This document shows, piece after piece, positions 8,231 to 17,136 of a stretch of DNA of 64,000 bases. Location of the stretch: the NCBI GenBank assembly GCA_023398335.1, contig JAEWSJ010000006.1:1-64000 (forward strand), in the 5' to 3' direction. The first letter of the stretch is position 1, and every line of letters begins with the position of its first letter. The translations under genes were made by a program, and so were the position numbers. This DNA comes from Bacillota bacterium. Lineage in GTDB: Bacteria > Bacillota_I > Bacilli_A > RFN20 > CAG-288. The notes under the pieces are model-generated. The model was not told the origin of the DNA. It worked only from the letters and a program-made list of their open reading frames with translations, and ran no database searches.

Positions 8231-10447
8231 ATGCTGTATATTTTACAAATTATTATTGAATATGGTGTTACTAGTTTAAATCATACTTTTTCGTATGCAT
8301 ATAAGGGCTCAATCGTTCCTAAAAAAGGAATGAGAGTTGCAATAAATTTTCATAATAAAGATATTGTAGGATTCATTTTTGATTTAAAAGAACACCAGGG
8401 ATCATTGGAAGAATTCAATGCTACTAACTCATTTGAGGTAAAAGAAATTAAATATATAATTGATGAAGAACCAATCTTAAGCGATGATTTAATTGCGTTG
8501 GCTCAACAGATTCAAGAATATTATTTTTCTCCTCTAATTGATGTTTATAATGTTATGTTGCCGCCATCATTGAAACCTAAAGCTAATTATTCATCTAAAC
8601 CAAAAGAAAATATTGTTGAAGTATATAAGGCAAATAAAAACGTTGATACTTCTCTTCTTTCTGCTTCGGAAATTAAATTATATGATAAAATCAGTAATTC
8701 TAAAGAAGGGCTACTTAAAAGCCAAATAACCGCCAAGGTTGCATTTAACTCTTTGTTAAAAAAGCAGTATATTTTCAAGGATAAAAAAATAAAAAATAGG
8801 ATGATTGAAGTAGATTTAATTGATGATATTCTTAATCATAAATTAAACGATGAACAACAAAAAGTATACGATGAATTTATCAGTTCAAAAGATAAGATTT
8901 TCTTACTCCAAGGTGTAACTGGTTCAGGTAAAACAGAAGTCTATATTGAGTTAGTTAAATATTATCTTTCAAAAGGTTTAGATTCGATAATATTAGTTCC
9001 AGAGATTGCTCTTACCGATCGCTTGATATGCTTGTTCAAATCTGTTTTTAATTCACAAGTTGCTTTATTGCACTCCGGCCTTTCTGATGGTCAAAAATAC
9101 GATGAATATTTAAGAATAAAAAGAGGTGAAGCCAAGATTGTTGTCGGGGCTAGAAGTGCGATATTCGCTCCACTTGCAAATCTTGGACTTATTATCATCG
9201 ATGAAGAACATGTGGAGTCATATAAGCAAGATACTTCTCCGTTTTATGACGCTCGCGAAGTCGCAAAAATGAGAATCATTGGTAGTGATTCTAAATTGCT
9301 TTTTGGTTCTGCGACACCATCGTTAGAATGTAAAGCACGCGCGGAAAAAGGCGTCTATCATATGCTGAGACTTGATAATAGATTTAACAAACATAATCTT
9401 CCTGAGGTTGAGATAATCAATCTAGCAGATTATTCAAATATTGATTATGATTCAACTCTTTTATCTCTTCCATTAAGAAATGAAATTCAAGTTAGATTAG
9501 AAAAGAAAGAGCAAGTTTTGTTGCTGCTTAATAGACGTGGTTATTCCCCTATATATATTTGTCGTACTTGTCAAAGAGTCTTGAAGTGTCCTAATTGCAA
9601 TATCCCTCTTTCCTATCATGCGGGAGAAAGAGTATTGAAATGTCATCATTGTGATTACATTCAAGATATCAATGATTTGGAGTGTCCACATTGCCGTGGA
9701 AAAGATTTTGCTAAAGTTGGCTTTGGAACTGAAAGGGTTGTGGAAGAATTACAGAAGTTCTACCCTTCTGCCAGTATTAAAAGACTAGATGCAGATGTAG
9801 CTTCTAGGAAAGGCAAGTACCATGAGATTATAGATTCTTTCTCTAAGTCTAAATTTGATATCTTGGTCGGGACTCAAATGATTGCTAAAGGACATGATTT
9901 TCCAAATCTTACTTTAGCAGTAGCGTTACTGGCTGATCAGTCTTTATCGTTTCCTAATTATCGAGCAAACGAGGAAACCTTTGATCTGCTTACTCAACTT
10001 GTAGGAAGAGCAGGAAGAAAAGATAAAGAAGGAAAAGCGATTATTCAGACGTATTTAGCGGATAATGATATTTTATCTTTTGTTAAGAAACAAGACTATG
10101 AAGGATTCTATAAATACGAATTAGAGAATAGAAGAATTCGTAAATATCCTCCGTTCGTATATATGTCAATTATTACAATTTCTTCTATTGATAAAAACGA
10201 AACAATAGATGCTTCATATAAGTTGAAGAATTATTTAATCTCGTGTTTTAAGGATAAAAAGGTCGATATATTTGGACCATCAATTCCTTATATCGAGAAA
10301 ATCAACAATAGGTTTTATCGGAAGATTATGCTAAAATATAAAAGTTATCTTGATGTGAAAGAAGGCTTAAGTAAGCTATGTTACTTGTCAATAGAAGCTT
10401 CGAGAGTTAAGATAATTATCGATGTAGATCCAAGCAGTGATTTCTAG
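8231..10447 (+). CDS. priA: Primosomal protein N' (replication restart helicase PriA)
   Basis: A 3'-to-5' superfamily 2 helicase that reloads the replisome at stalled forks. The 738-residue protein has the N-terminal 3'BD domain, Walker A GVTGSGKTE (from about 228), the DEEH box (about 324) and two four-cysteine zinc sites between about 444 and 490 (CRTC, CPNC, CHHC, CPHC), then helicase motifs VGTQMIAKGHDFP and QLVGRAGR. It is complete and predicted active. It starts 3 bases after gmk without a clear Shine-Dalgarno, suggesting coupling. Confidence 0.96.
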   Translation: MLYILQIIIEYGVTSLNHTFSYAYKGSIVPKKGMRVAINFHNKDIVGFIFDLKEHQGSLEEFNATNSFEVKEIKYIIDEEPILSDDLIALAQQIQEYYFSPLIDVYNVMLPPSLKPKANYSSKPKENIVEVYKANKNVDTSLLSASEIKLYDKISNSKEGLLKSQITAKVAFNSLLKKQYIFKDKKIKNRMIEVDLIDDILNHKLNDEQQKVYDEFISSKDKIFLLQGVTGSGKTEVYIELVKYYLSKGLDSIILVPEIALTDRLICLFKSVFNSQVALLHSGLSDGQKYDEYLRIKRGEAKIVVGARSAIFAPLANLGLIIIDEEHVESYKQDTSPFYDAREVAKMRIIGSDSKLLFGSATPSLECKARAEKGVYHMLRLDNRFNKHNLPEVEIINLADYSNIDYDSTLLSLPLRNEIQVRLEKKEQVLLLLNRRGYSPIYICRTCQRVLKCPNCNIPLSYHAGERVLKCHHCDYIQDINDLECPHCRGKDFAKVGFGTERVVEELQKFYPSASIKRLDADVASRKGKYHEIIDSFSKSKFDILVGTQMIAKGHDFPNLTLAVALLADQSLSFPNYRANEETFDLLTQLVGRAGRKDKEGKAIIQTYLADNDILSFVKKQDYEGFYKYELENRRIRKYPPFVYMSIITISSIDKNETIDASYKLKNYLISCFKDKKVDIFGPSIPYIEKINNRFYRKIMLKYKSYLDVKEGLSKLCYLSIEASRVKIIIDVDPSSDF

Positions 10448-10460
10448 AAAGGAAATTAAA

Positions 10461-10958
10461 ATGATTACAATTGAATTATTAGGTGTCGACCAATATATGG
10501 CCGAAGAATTTGTCAAAGATATTCATGAGAACGTTGCTCAAATATACGAAACTAAAGCGGAAGATATTATTTTCTTCGCTCCAGATTCATTTCTTATTTA
10601 TAAAGGTGTAGAACAAACTTCATTTCAACTTAATGTTGTTGTTGAAGCTCCAAGTAAATACGCTCCACTTGAAAAGAAATTAGCAGACTTTTTATTAAAA
10701 GCCTTTTCTGAAACCCATATACATGTTCATTTATTATTTAGATATTTTGAAAAAGAACATGAGTATGAATTTATCAATGAAAATTACCCACGTTTTATGA
10801 CTGATGATAATATGGCAAAATTTGATACAGAAGCTGATGTTGATTCTCCTTCAATGGAAGATGCTTTTGATGGATATGATGACAAGGTTAAGGAACATGA
10901 TGCTAAGTTATATGAAGAAGATGTTAAAAGACTTCATGAACAAAAAAATCATAAATAA
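10461..10958 (+). CDS. Small acidic protein, possibly tautomerase-fold (DUF1904-like)
   Basis: Not confidently recognised. The start at 10461 is chosen because AAAGGAAAT lies just before it; an in-frame upstream codon at 10437 would lie inside priA. The 165-residue product has a compact N-terminal part (about 1-115) with an alternating strand-helix pattern like the tautomerase-superfamily DUF1904 proteins, but no Pro after the initiator Met, so no tautomerase activity is expected. The C-terminal 50 residues are very acidic and probably disordered. It sits where def and fmt often follow priA in Firmicutes. Confidence 0.5.
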   Translation: MITIELLGVDQYMAEEFVKDIHENVAQIYETKAEDIIFFAPDSFLIYKGVEQTSFQLNVVVEAPSKYAPLEKKLADFLLKAFSETHIHVHLLFRYFEKEHEYEFINENYPRFMTDDNMAKFDTEADVDSPSMEDAFDGYDDKVKEHDAKLYEEDVKRLHEQKNHK

Positions 10959-10973
10959 AAAATAAATCATTAT

Positions 10974-11003
10974 AAAAGCGCACTTTGTAAGTACGCTTTT
11001 TTT
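10974..11003. terminator. Terminator after the gmk-priA operon
   Basis: A stem of 12 positions (10974-10985 with 10989-11000, one C-A mismatch) with a 3-base loop is followed by a T run. The A run on its left side means it may also serve the converging nuclease gene. Confidence 0.85.
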
Positions 11004-11009
11004 AGTCGT

Positions 11010-13007
11010 TTAGTCGAAGATGTAACTTGCAAGTTCAGGATAATCAATGAATGGATTTCTATTATTTTGATGTTTATAGATTCCGTTATTTCGATTGATT
11101 TCTTTTTCTGAAACTGGATCATTCTTAGCCCATTCTCTAAATAGATTTAATGAATAGGATGTGAGTTTTGTGTAATTTGAACTAACGAAATGATGTCCCC
11201 AATTACCAGCAACATCTTGATAGGCTGTGGCCATGTAGAAATACGATCTAGCGATATCGCCTTTGTATTCATCTGTAACCTCAAAGACAGTTCCTTGTCC
11301 ATCTTTACTGGTCCCTAAGCGGCAGTTGTTTGTAGAAGTGTATTTTTCTGTTCCTGATTTAACATTTCCAAATAGATAACTACTTCTAATACCATTAACT
11401 TTTCCATCACTTGGATAAATATGGAAGGCATCTGATACATATGGAGAAGATTTACCAAACCATGATTGTGGAACGGCGTGTTCTTTATTGAAACAGTCGC
11501 CTTCCTTTTTATATGTTCCACTATAGTCAGATAGTTTGTAATTAGTTGAGGAATAAATATCCCAAACTTTTCCATCTGGTCTTATATCTGAGTCTTTATA
11601 GACTGTTGTTTGTAAACTTGAATATCCAATAACAGTGTGTTTGTTAATTAGTTTTCCAAGATCGGTCTTTAGCGACTCTTTAGATTTGGTAAAGTCGATG
11701 TTAGAATAATATTTTTTAACTGATTCAGGTAAGTTGGTATCTCCACTTGCGGCTTGAATTGCTTTAACGGTTAAGTTAATTGTTTTGGTATCTTTCTTTA
11801 CACCATCGATAGATATTTCTACTGTAAGTGTTACTGCAACATCTGTTTCGCCTTCTTGAGGACGGATGACGTTGCCATAGTTTGAAATAGCACTTGTATT
11901 TGAACTTATCCATTTATATGTTATTCCGTATTCTTCAGATACTGGGAAAATTAAGTCTGATGTAATAGTTGTATTGTTAAGATCTAATGTTCCTTGAATT
12001 GAAGAAATTGCATATTCTAGTTTCTCTTGGTCGGTTTCTGGCTCTTTTAAAGATACTTGAGAAGAAGAAGTTAGACATATCTCTGGAGTACCATTATAAG
12101 AATTGGCAAAGCCACCTTTAATTGTTATTGTTGATCCGGATTTTTGATTTTTTAATAAAGTGTTAATATTTCCAATTTCTAGACAGGTTTTTTTAACGAA
12201 TAACTTAATATCAGAAGAGCCAATTTTTGCATTGAGACTTAAGTCACCTCCGCTGGTATAAGAATAATCTGTTGTTAAAACTATTTTTGCGCTGACAGTT
12301 TGATATTTATTTGAGTTAATTTCTGCAGCGGAATTAATATCTATTGGATTGATTTTATTGGTATCAATTAACGTTGCTGTAAAATTAGTTAACTGTTTGT
12401 TTCCACCAAATTCACCAATCTGTCCATTAAATTCAACCAAGTCATTAATTTTATTATTAAATGATTGGTTTTTATAAAAGACATAGAAACCACCAGTAGG
12501 ATCTTGAATATATGCTCCGGTTCCATCTATTCCAGTAACTGTTCCTAGGCATTTTACCGTTGTATTAGCTGCTTTTGTATGTAAAGAAGCAAGAGAATCA
12601 TATTTAGAATAGTCTATTTTTCCGCCATCATCATCATTTGTATCGCTAGAAGATGAACTTGATGATGAATCACTACTACTTGGTGTATCACTAGTAGGTT
12701 TATCAGTTGTATCTGAAGGAGTACTTGGTGTATCACTCGTAGGTGTATCACTCGTAGGTGCACTGGTAGGAGCGTCTGTTGTTGTGTTGGATGGAGTGTT
12801 ATTTGATGTAGTTGAATCTCCATTTGACGTAGGATTAGAAGTCGTATCAGATGTCTGAGTAGAATCAAGAGACGATGTGTTATTACTTGGTGTTGAAGAT
12901 GAATCACCAATAATAGAACTTGAATTTCCGTCACATGATGTTATTGTAAGCATGATTGCACATAAAGCAATCGGTAATATCTTTTTTTTCATTAAAAAAG
13001 CCCCCAT
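11010..13007 (-). CDS. Secreted lipoprotein nuclease, endonuclease I family, with OB-fold and Ig-like domains
   Basis: A 665-residue predicted lipoprotein. The signal peptide ends in a lipobox TITSC with the lipidated Cys at 25. A Ser/Thr/Pro/Asp-rich linker follows (about 29-125), then an OB-fold region (about 133-325), an Ig-like domain (about 325-418) and a C-terminal EndA/YurI-type nuclease domain (about 425-665). The catalytic stretch CFNKEHAVPQSWFG, with general-base His at 510, is intact, so the enzyme is predicted to degrade extracellular DNA or RNA at the cell surface. A second in-frame ATG at 12992 (giving MKKKILP) would also make a good signal peptide; both have purine-rich leaders. 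It likely supplies nucleotides by scavenging (inference). Confidence 0.88.
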   Translation of the reverse strand: MGAFLMKKKILPIALCAIMLTITSCDGNSSSIIGDSSSTPSNNTSSLDSTQTSDTTSNPTSNGDSTTSNNTPSNTTTDAPTSAPTSDTPTSDTPSTPSDTTDKPTSDTPSSSDSSSSSSSSDTNDDDGGKIDYSKYDSLASLHTKAANTTVKCLGTVTGIDGTGAYIQDPTGGFYVFYKNQSFNNKINDLVEFNGQIGEFGGNKQLTNFTATLIDTNKINPIDINSAAEINSNKYQTVSAKIVLTTDYSYTSGGDLSLNAKIGSSDIKLFVKKTCLEIGNINTLLKNQKSGSTITIKGGFANSYNGTPEICLTSSSQVSLKEPETDQEKLEYAISSIQGTLDLNNTTITSDLIFPVSEEYGITYKWISSNTSAISNYGNVIRPQEGETDVAVTLTVEISIDGVKKDTKTINLTVKAIQAASGDTNLPESVKKYYSNIDFTKSKESLKTDLGKLINKHTVIGYSSLQTTVYKDSDIRPDGKVWDIYSSTNYKLSDYSGTYKKEGDCFNKEHAVPQSWFGKSSPYVSDAFHIYPSDGKVNGIRSSYLFGNVKSGTEKYTSTNNCRLGTSKDGQGTVFEVTDEYKGDIARSYFYMATAYQDVAGNWGHHFVSSNYTKLTSYSLNLFREWAKNDPVSEKEINRNNGIYKHQNNRNPFIDYPELASYIFD

Positions 13008-13150
13008 TATTCTTCCCTAGTTATTAATATAACATGTGGATATATATTTTTAAAGTGGAAGAAAGCAACATATGATTTTTAGTGCGTAAAATAATACTAA
13101 TATTGCGGTTTTTTTATTGCGTGTTGTAGTTAGTGAAATAGCGTTAAATA

Positions 13151-13159
13151 TGCTATAAT
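13151..13159 (+). promoter_or_regulatory. Extended -10 promoter of the rsmB-like/rlmN operon
   Basis: TGCTATAAT matches the extended -10 consensus and lies 20 bases before the first ATG of the operon. No good -35 box is placed at the right distance. Confidence 0.6.
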
Positions 13160-13179
13160 TTTTATGTACAGGTAAAAAC

Positions 13180-14454
13180 ATGAATGTTATTGGGATAGGA
13201 CTTAAAGCGCTAAAAGAAATAATTGATAATAAAACATCTTATCATATTGTTTTAGAACGCATGAAATCACAATATAATTTGAACGAAGATGATAAAAAAA
13301 GACTATACAGTATTGTTTTAGGCTCTATGCGTCATTTTACATATTTACAATATGAAGCGACATCTTTATATACTGAATTTCAAAAGGATGATGATGAAAT
13401 ATATTTGTTGATTATTTCTTTATTTGAAATTCGTTATAAAAACAAGATTATCGCACCTTTCTTAACTATTGAAGATGCGTGTGCAACTTCGGAATATTTA
13501 CAATTGAGATTTGATATCAATCAACTCCAAGAGAATTTGAATACACTTTCAAAAAGTAAAACACTATTACCAGACACATTATTCAAAGACCCATATAAGT
13601 ATAATTCCTTGTTTTTTTCAACTCCTGAATGGTTGATTAAAATGTGGGCTAAACAATATGGTGATGAGACTTGTATGAACATATTGCTTTCAAATCAAAG
13701 ACATCAAACTATTTTTCTTGCAGTAAATACATTAAAAGTAAGTAGGGATGAGATTGTGGAAGCGGAATATTACAATCCGGTAGATGCCTGCGATACTGCA
13801 GTTATTTATTCTTCTCATTTTAATTTTAGTGAACAGGTTGAAGCTAGTTTAGGAAAATTGTATGTCCAAGATTTGTCTCTTCAAGTTATGCTTGATCAAA
13901 TTGAGTACTTCTATGGTATGCACGCTCTTCATCTTAATGGAATTACTGGGTCCTTATCTTCAAATGTTGCAATACGTTTAGCTTCGGAAGAAGGAAAAAT
14001 AGAGACTGTTTTAACAAATGAAGTTAGGTATAGACGCTGTAAGTATCAATATAGCAGGTTGGATTTAAAAAATGCCAATGCGATATTTTCTAAACTATCA
14101 TTAGTTAAAACTTATTGTATATATAACGATTATGACTTGGTTTTTGTTACTCCTCCTTCATCGTATTTAGGTCAAATTAGAAGAAGACCAGATATTTTAG
14201 TCACGATTGATAAAAAAGATATTAAGGACATTGTTATTAAGCAAAAAGAGATGTTAAACGAAGCTAAAGATTATGTTAGAATAGGTGGTCAATTAGTTTA
14301 TTCAGTTCAAACAATAAATCTTGATGAGACTAAAGAGGTAGTGGAAGATTTTATTAGAAATAACGATAATTATGAACTTGTGACAAGTAGACAAATATTT
14401 CCTTTTGAATTTAACTCAGATGGATTATATTACGCAATATTAAGGAAAAATTAA
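13180..14454 (+). CDS. RsmB-like protein with degenerate methyltransferase active site
   Basis: By locus (directly before rlmN-prpC-prkC-rsgA-rpe) and layout this is the 16S rRNA m5C967 methyltransferase RsmB: an N-terminal NusB-like helical domain (about 1-130) and a C-terminal Rossmann domain with VNTLK, VQD and RRRPDI landmarks. The catalytic parts are not conserved. The motif IV DAPCSG is TPPSSY (324-329), replacing the Cys by Ser; the motif VI YSTCS is YSVQT (374-378), replacing the nucleophile Cys by Gln; and the SAM loop AAPGGK is NGITGS (253-258). It is therefore predicted not to methylate. It may keep an RNA- or ribosome-binding role. The reading frame is intact over 424 residues, so it is not simply decaying. 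Confidence 0.8.
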   Translation: MNVIGIGLKALKEIIDNKTSYHIVLERMKSQYNLNEDDKKRLYSIVLGSMRHFTYLQYEATSLYTEFQKDDDEIYLLIISLFEIRYKNKIIAPFLTIEDACATSEYLQLRFDINQLQENLNTLSKSKTLLPDTLFKDPYKYNSLFFSTPEWLIKMWAKQYGDETCMNILLSNQRHQTIFLAVNTLKVSRDEIVEAEYYNPVDACDTAVIYSSHFNFSEQVEASLGKLYVQDLSLQVMLDQIEYFYGMHALHLNGITGSLSSNVAIRLASEEGKIETVLTNEVRYRRCKYQYSRLDLKNANAIFSKLSLVKTYCIYNDYDLVFVTPPSSYLGQIRRRPDILVTIDKKDIKDIVIKQKEMLNEAKDYVRIGGQLVYSVQTINLDETKEVVEDFIRNNDNYELVTSRQIFPFEFNSDGLYYAILRKN

Positions 14455-14457
14455 AAT

Positions 14458-15516
14458 ATGGAAGAAAAAACAAACATCTACGGTTTAACACTTGAACAAT
14501 TAGCAACGCAAATGGTTGGACTTGGTCAAAAAACATTTAGAGGCAAGCAACTTTTTTCATGGCTTTATCAAAAAGATGTTCGTGATTTTTCAGCTATGAG
14601 TGATGTTTCAAAGTCTTTTCAAGAAGTACTTAATAACAAGTATTCATTAAACGTCCCACATATTTTTACTAAGCAATTATCAGAAGACGGAACTATCAAG
14701 TTACTTTTGGAACTTGAAGACGGACAAAAAGTTGAAACGGTTTTGATGCATTATATTTATGGTGATGCAATTTGTGTTACTTCTCAAGTGGGATGTAATA
14801 TGGGTTGTGCTTTTTGTGCCTCAGGATTACTTAAGAAAAAAAGAAATCTTGAAACTTATGAAATGATAGGTCAATTAATAGTATTAAATGATGTATTAAA
14901 AGAAATTGATCCTTCTCGTAAAGTTACTCATATCGTAGTTATGGGTACTGGCGAGCCATTTGATAATTATACTAATGTCATTAATTTTATCAAGATTGCT
15001 AACTCGCAGTTTGGTCTTTCTATCGGGGCTAGACATATCACTGTTTCTTCTTCTGGTGTTATCCCAGGAATACTTCAATATGGTAAAGAAGGACTTCAAG
15101 TTAATTTAGCTATATCTTTGCATGCTCCAAATAACGAGATAAGAAACAAAATAATGCCAATAAATAAGGCTTATCCTTTAGAAGAACTTATTCCTGCAAT
15201 TATTCAATATGGTGTTGATAGCGGCGGAAGAAGAGTTACTTATGAATATATAATGATTCAAGGACTAAATGATTCAGAAGATAATGCACGTGAATTAATT
15301 GAATTAATTAAGCCTACTTTTGGTTACGTTAATTTAATCCCATATAACGAAGTAATGGAAAATGATTTTAAACGTTCCTCCAATAATCGTATACATAGAT
15401 TCCACGAAATCTTATTAGCAGCTGGGATTAAATCAACTATTAGAAAAGAATTTGGTGCAGATATTGATGCGGCCTGTGGTCAATTAAGAGCGAGATATGA
15501 GAAACGACAAGGTTGA
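14458..15516 (+). CDS. rlmN: Dual-specificity 23S rRNA/tRNA adenosine-C2 methyltransferase RlmN
   Basis: Radical SAM enzyme that makes 2-methyladenosine in 23S rRNA (A2503) and in some tRNAs at A37. The 352-residue protein has the [4Fe-4S] motif CNMGCAFC with cysteines 113, 117 and 120, the GTGEPFDNY segment and the C-terminal catalytic cysteine in ADIDAACGQL. It is complete and predicted active. It starts 3 bases after the RsmB-like gene and its end overlaps prpC by 20 bases. Confidence 0.96.
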   Translation: MEEKTNIYGLTLEQLATQMVGLGQKTFRGKQLFSWLYQKDVRDFSAMSDVSKSFQEVLNNKYSLNVPHIFTKQLSEDGTIKLLLELEDGQKVETVLMHYIYGDAICVTSQVGCNMGCAFCASGLLKKKRNLETYEMIGQLIVLNDVLKEIDPSRKVTHIVVMGTGEPFDNYTNVINFIKIANSQFGLSIGARHITVSSSGVIPGILQYGKEGLQVNLAISLHAPNNEIRNKIMPINKAYPLEELIPAIIQYGVDSGGRRVTYEYIMIQGLNDSEDNARELIELIKPTFGYVNLIPYNEVMENDFKRSSNNRIHRFHEILLAAGIKSTIRKEFGADIDAACGQLRARYEKRQG

Positions 15517-16267
15517 GATATATTCCGATATTAATGTCGGATTAAAAAGAAGCAATAATGAAGATCAAGCTGGAGTCTTAAATTTAAGTGATTACCAGGT
15601 TCTTTTGATTGCGGATGGAATGGGTGGACATCTTAAAGGCGAAGTCGCCTCTGATATTGTTAAAACTATCGTGTTGGATTTATTAGCAAATGAAGATAAA
15701 CCACGTTCAATAAGAGAAGCTAAAAGAAATATTAAACACATAATTAAGAAAGCAAATAGTCAAATATATCGTTTATCATCTTCCAAAGATGAATACTATG
15801 GAATGGGAACGACACTTGTTCTTGCTATGGTACTTGATGAGGAAACAATAATTGTAAATTGTGGGGATTCTCGAGCATACGCATACTTAAAGTCAGATAA
15901 TTCGTTACGACAAATTACCGTTGATCAAACTTGTGTAGAGTATTTATATGAACTTGGGGCAATATCTAAAGAAGAGATGCTAACTCATCCAAAAAGACAT
16001 GTTTTGATGAATGCGTTAGGCATTGGACCTTCAGTAAGCTGCGATTTTACAATAGTAGATAATTCTTCTTACGATATATTGTTCTTGTGTTCCGATGGTT
16101 ATTCAAATATGGTTAATGAAAATCAAACGATTGAATTACTGAAGAAAAACGAGAGAGCAGATGCGAAGACATTAACGGATATTCTTATTGCAAAAGCGAT
16201 AGAAAATGGTGGGGTTGACAATATTTCTATTAGTTTATTGGAGGTAAAGAGAAATGAAAATAAATGA
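15497..16267 (+). CDS. prpC: PP2C-family Ser/Thr protein phosphatase
   Basis: Metal-dependent phosphatase that reverses the phosphorylation made by the kinase encoded next. The 256-residue cytoplasmic domain shows the PP2C motifs in order: SNNEDQ, ADGMGGH, GTTLV, GDSRAY, SDGYSNM and GGVDNIS, so metal ligands appear intact. The start lies inside rlmN (20-base overlap), and its end overlaps the kinase start by 14 bases. It is the standard phosphatase-kinase pair of Firmicutes. Confidence 0.94.
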   Translation: MRNDKVEIYSDINVGLKRSNNEDQAGVLNLSDYQVLLIADGMGGHLKGEVASDIVKTIVLDLLANEDKPRSIREAKRNIKHIIKKANSQIYRLSSSKDEYYGMGTTLVLAMVLDEETIIVNCGDSRAYAYLKSDNSLRQITVDQTCVEYLYELGAISKEEMLTHPKRHVLMNALGIGPSVSCDFTIVDNSSYDILFLCSDGYSNMVNENQTIELLKKNERADAKTLTDILIAKAIENGGVDNISISLLEVKRNENK

Positions 16268-17129
16268 CATTCTTGATGATAGATATCAAATTGAAAGTGT
16301 TCTAGGTGAAGGTGGAATGGCGATTGTCTATAAAGCCAAAGATGTTATTACTGATAAAGAAGTAGCGATTAAAATCATCAAAGAAGAAACGATGAAAAAT
16401 CCTTTGAATCTTACAAGATTTGAAAGAGAAGCTCGTGCTGCCGCATCTTTAAAGCATCAAAATATTGTTCAAGTATCAAATTTAGGAACTTTTGAAAATA
16501 GACCTTATATGGTTACTGAACTTGTTAACGGACGTACTTTAAGAGAAACTCTTTCTTTAAGAGGTAAATTTTCATTTTTAGAAGCTTGTGATATTATGTA
16601 TCAACTTTGCTCTGCTGTTTATTATGCTCACCAACATGGTGTTATTCATCGTGATATTAAACCACAAAACGTTTTTATTACTGCTGATGGAACCATTAAA
16701 CTTGGTGACTTTGGTATTGCTACATTTCAAAATAGTGCCCATGTTACTCGTTCTGATGTTGTTGTTGGTTCGGTTCATTATTTAGCCCCGGAGATTTCTC
16801 AAGGAAATCCTGCTTCTCCTCAGTCAGATATATATTCATTAGGAATTACTTTCTTTGAACTTATTACTGGTAGAGTACCTTTCGATGATGAATCGGCTGT
16901 TACTGTTGCCTTAAAGCACATTAAAGAAAAATTCCCAAGTGTAAGAAAATACAATCCAAAAACTCCTTTGATTATTGAAAAAATAATCTATAAAGCCTGT
17001 GCAAAATCTCCGGTTGATCGTTATAGATCTGCAGTAGATATGCGTAAAGATATTGAAAGAATCCTTCAAAATCCGGATTTAATTAAAAAGGATCATGGTT
17101 TTTGGTATCGTCTATTTCACAAGAATTAA
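16254..17129 (+). CDS. prkC: PrkC-type Ser/Thr kinase lacking membrane and PASTA domains
   Basis: Hanks-type kinase with a complete catalytic domain: glycine loop GEGGMA, the VAIK lysine, the catalytic loop HRDIKPQN (H132-D134), DFGIA, and APE. At 291 residues it ends about 15 residues after the kinase domain with no transmembrane helix and no extracellular PASTA repeats, whereas PrkC/StkP proteins of walled Firmicutes are usually over 600 residues with both. It thus cannot sense muropeptides from outside. Its start follows GGAGG within the end of prpC. Loss of PASTA repeats fits a lineage with reduced or no peptidoglycan, which is inference. Confidence 0.92.
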   Translation: MKINDILDDRYQIESVLGEGGMAIVYKAKDVITDKEVAIKIIKEETMKNPLNLTRFEREARAAASLKHQNIVQVSNLGTFENRPYMVTELVNGRTLRETLSLRGKFSFLEACDIMYQLCSAVYYAHQHGVIHRDIKPQNVFITADGTIKLGDFGIATFQNSAHVTRSDVVVGSVHYLAPEISQGNPASPQSDIYSLGITFFELITGRVPFDDESAVTVALKHIKEKFPSVRKYNPKTPLIIEKIIYKACAKSPVDRYRSAVDMRKDIERILQNPDLIKKDHGFWYRLFHKN

Positions 17130-17136
17130 TTGATAT

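Noticed and set aside
12614..12934. 106-codon open frame on the minus strand inside the nuclease lipoprotein gene
   Set aside because: It lies on the same strand, out of frame, in the repetitive Ser/Thr/Pro linker region, and its Leu/Ile/His/Gln-rich translation is a shadow of that repetitive coding sequence.
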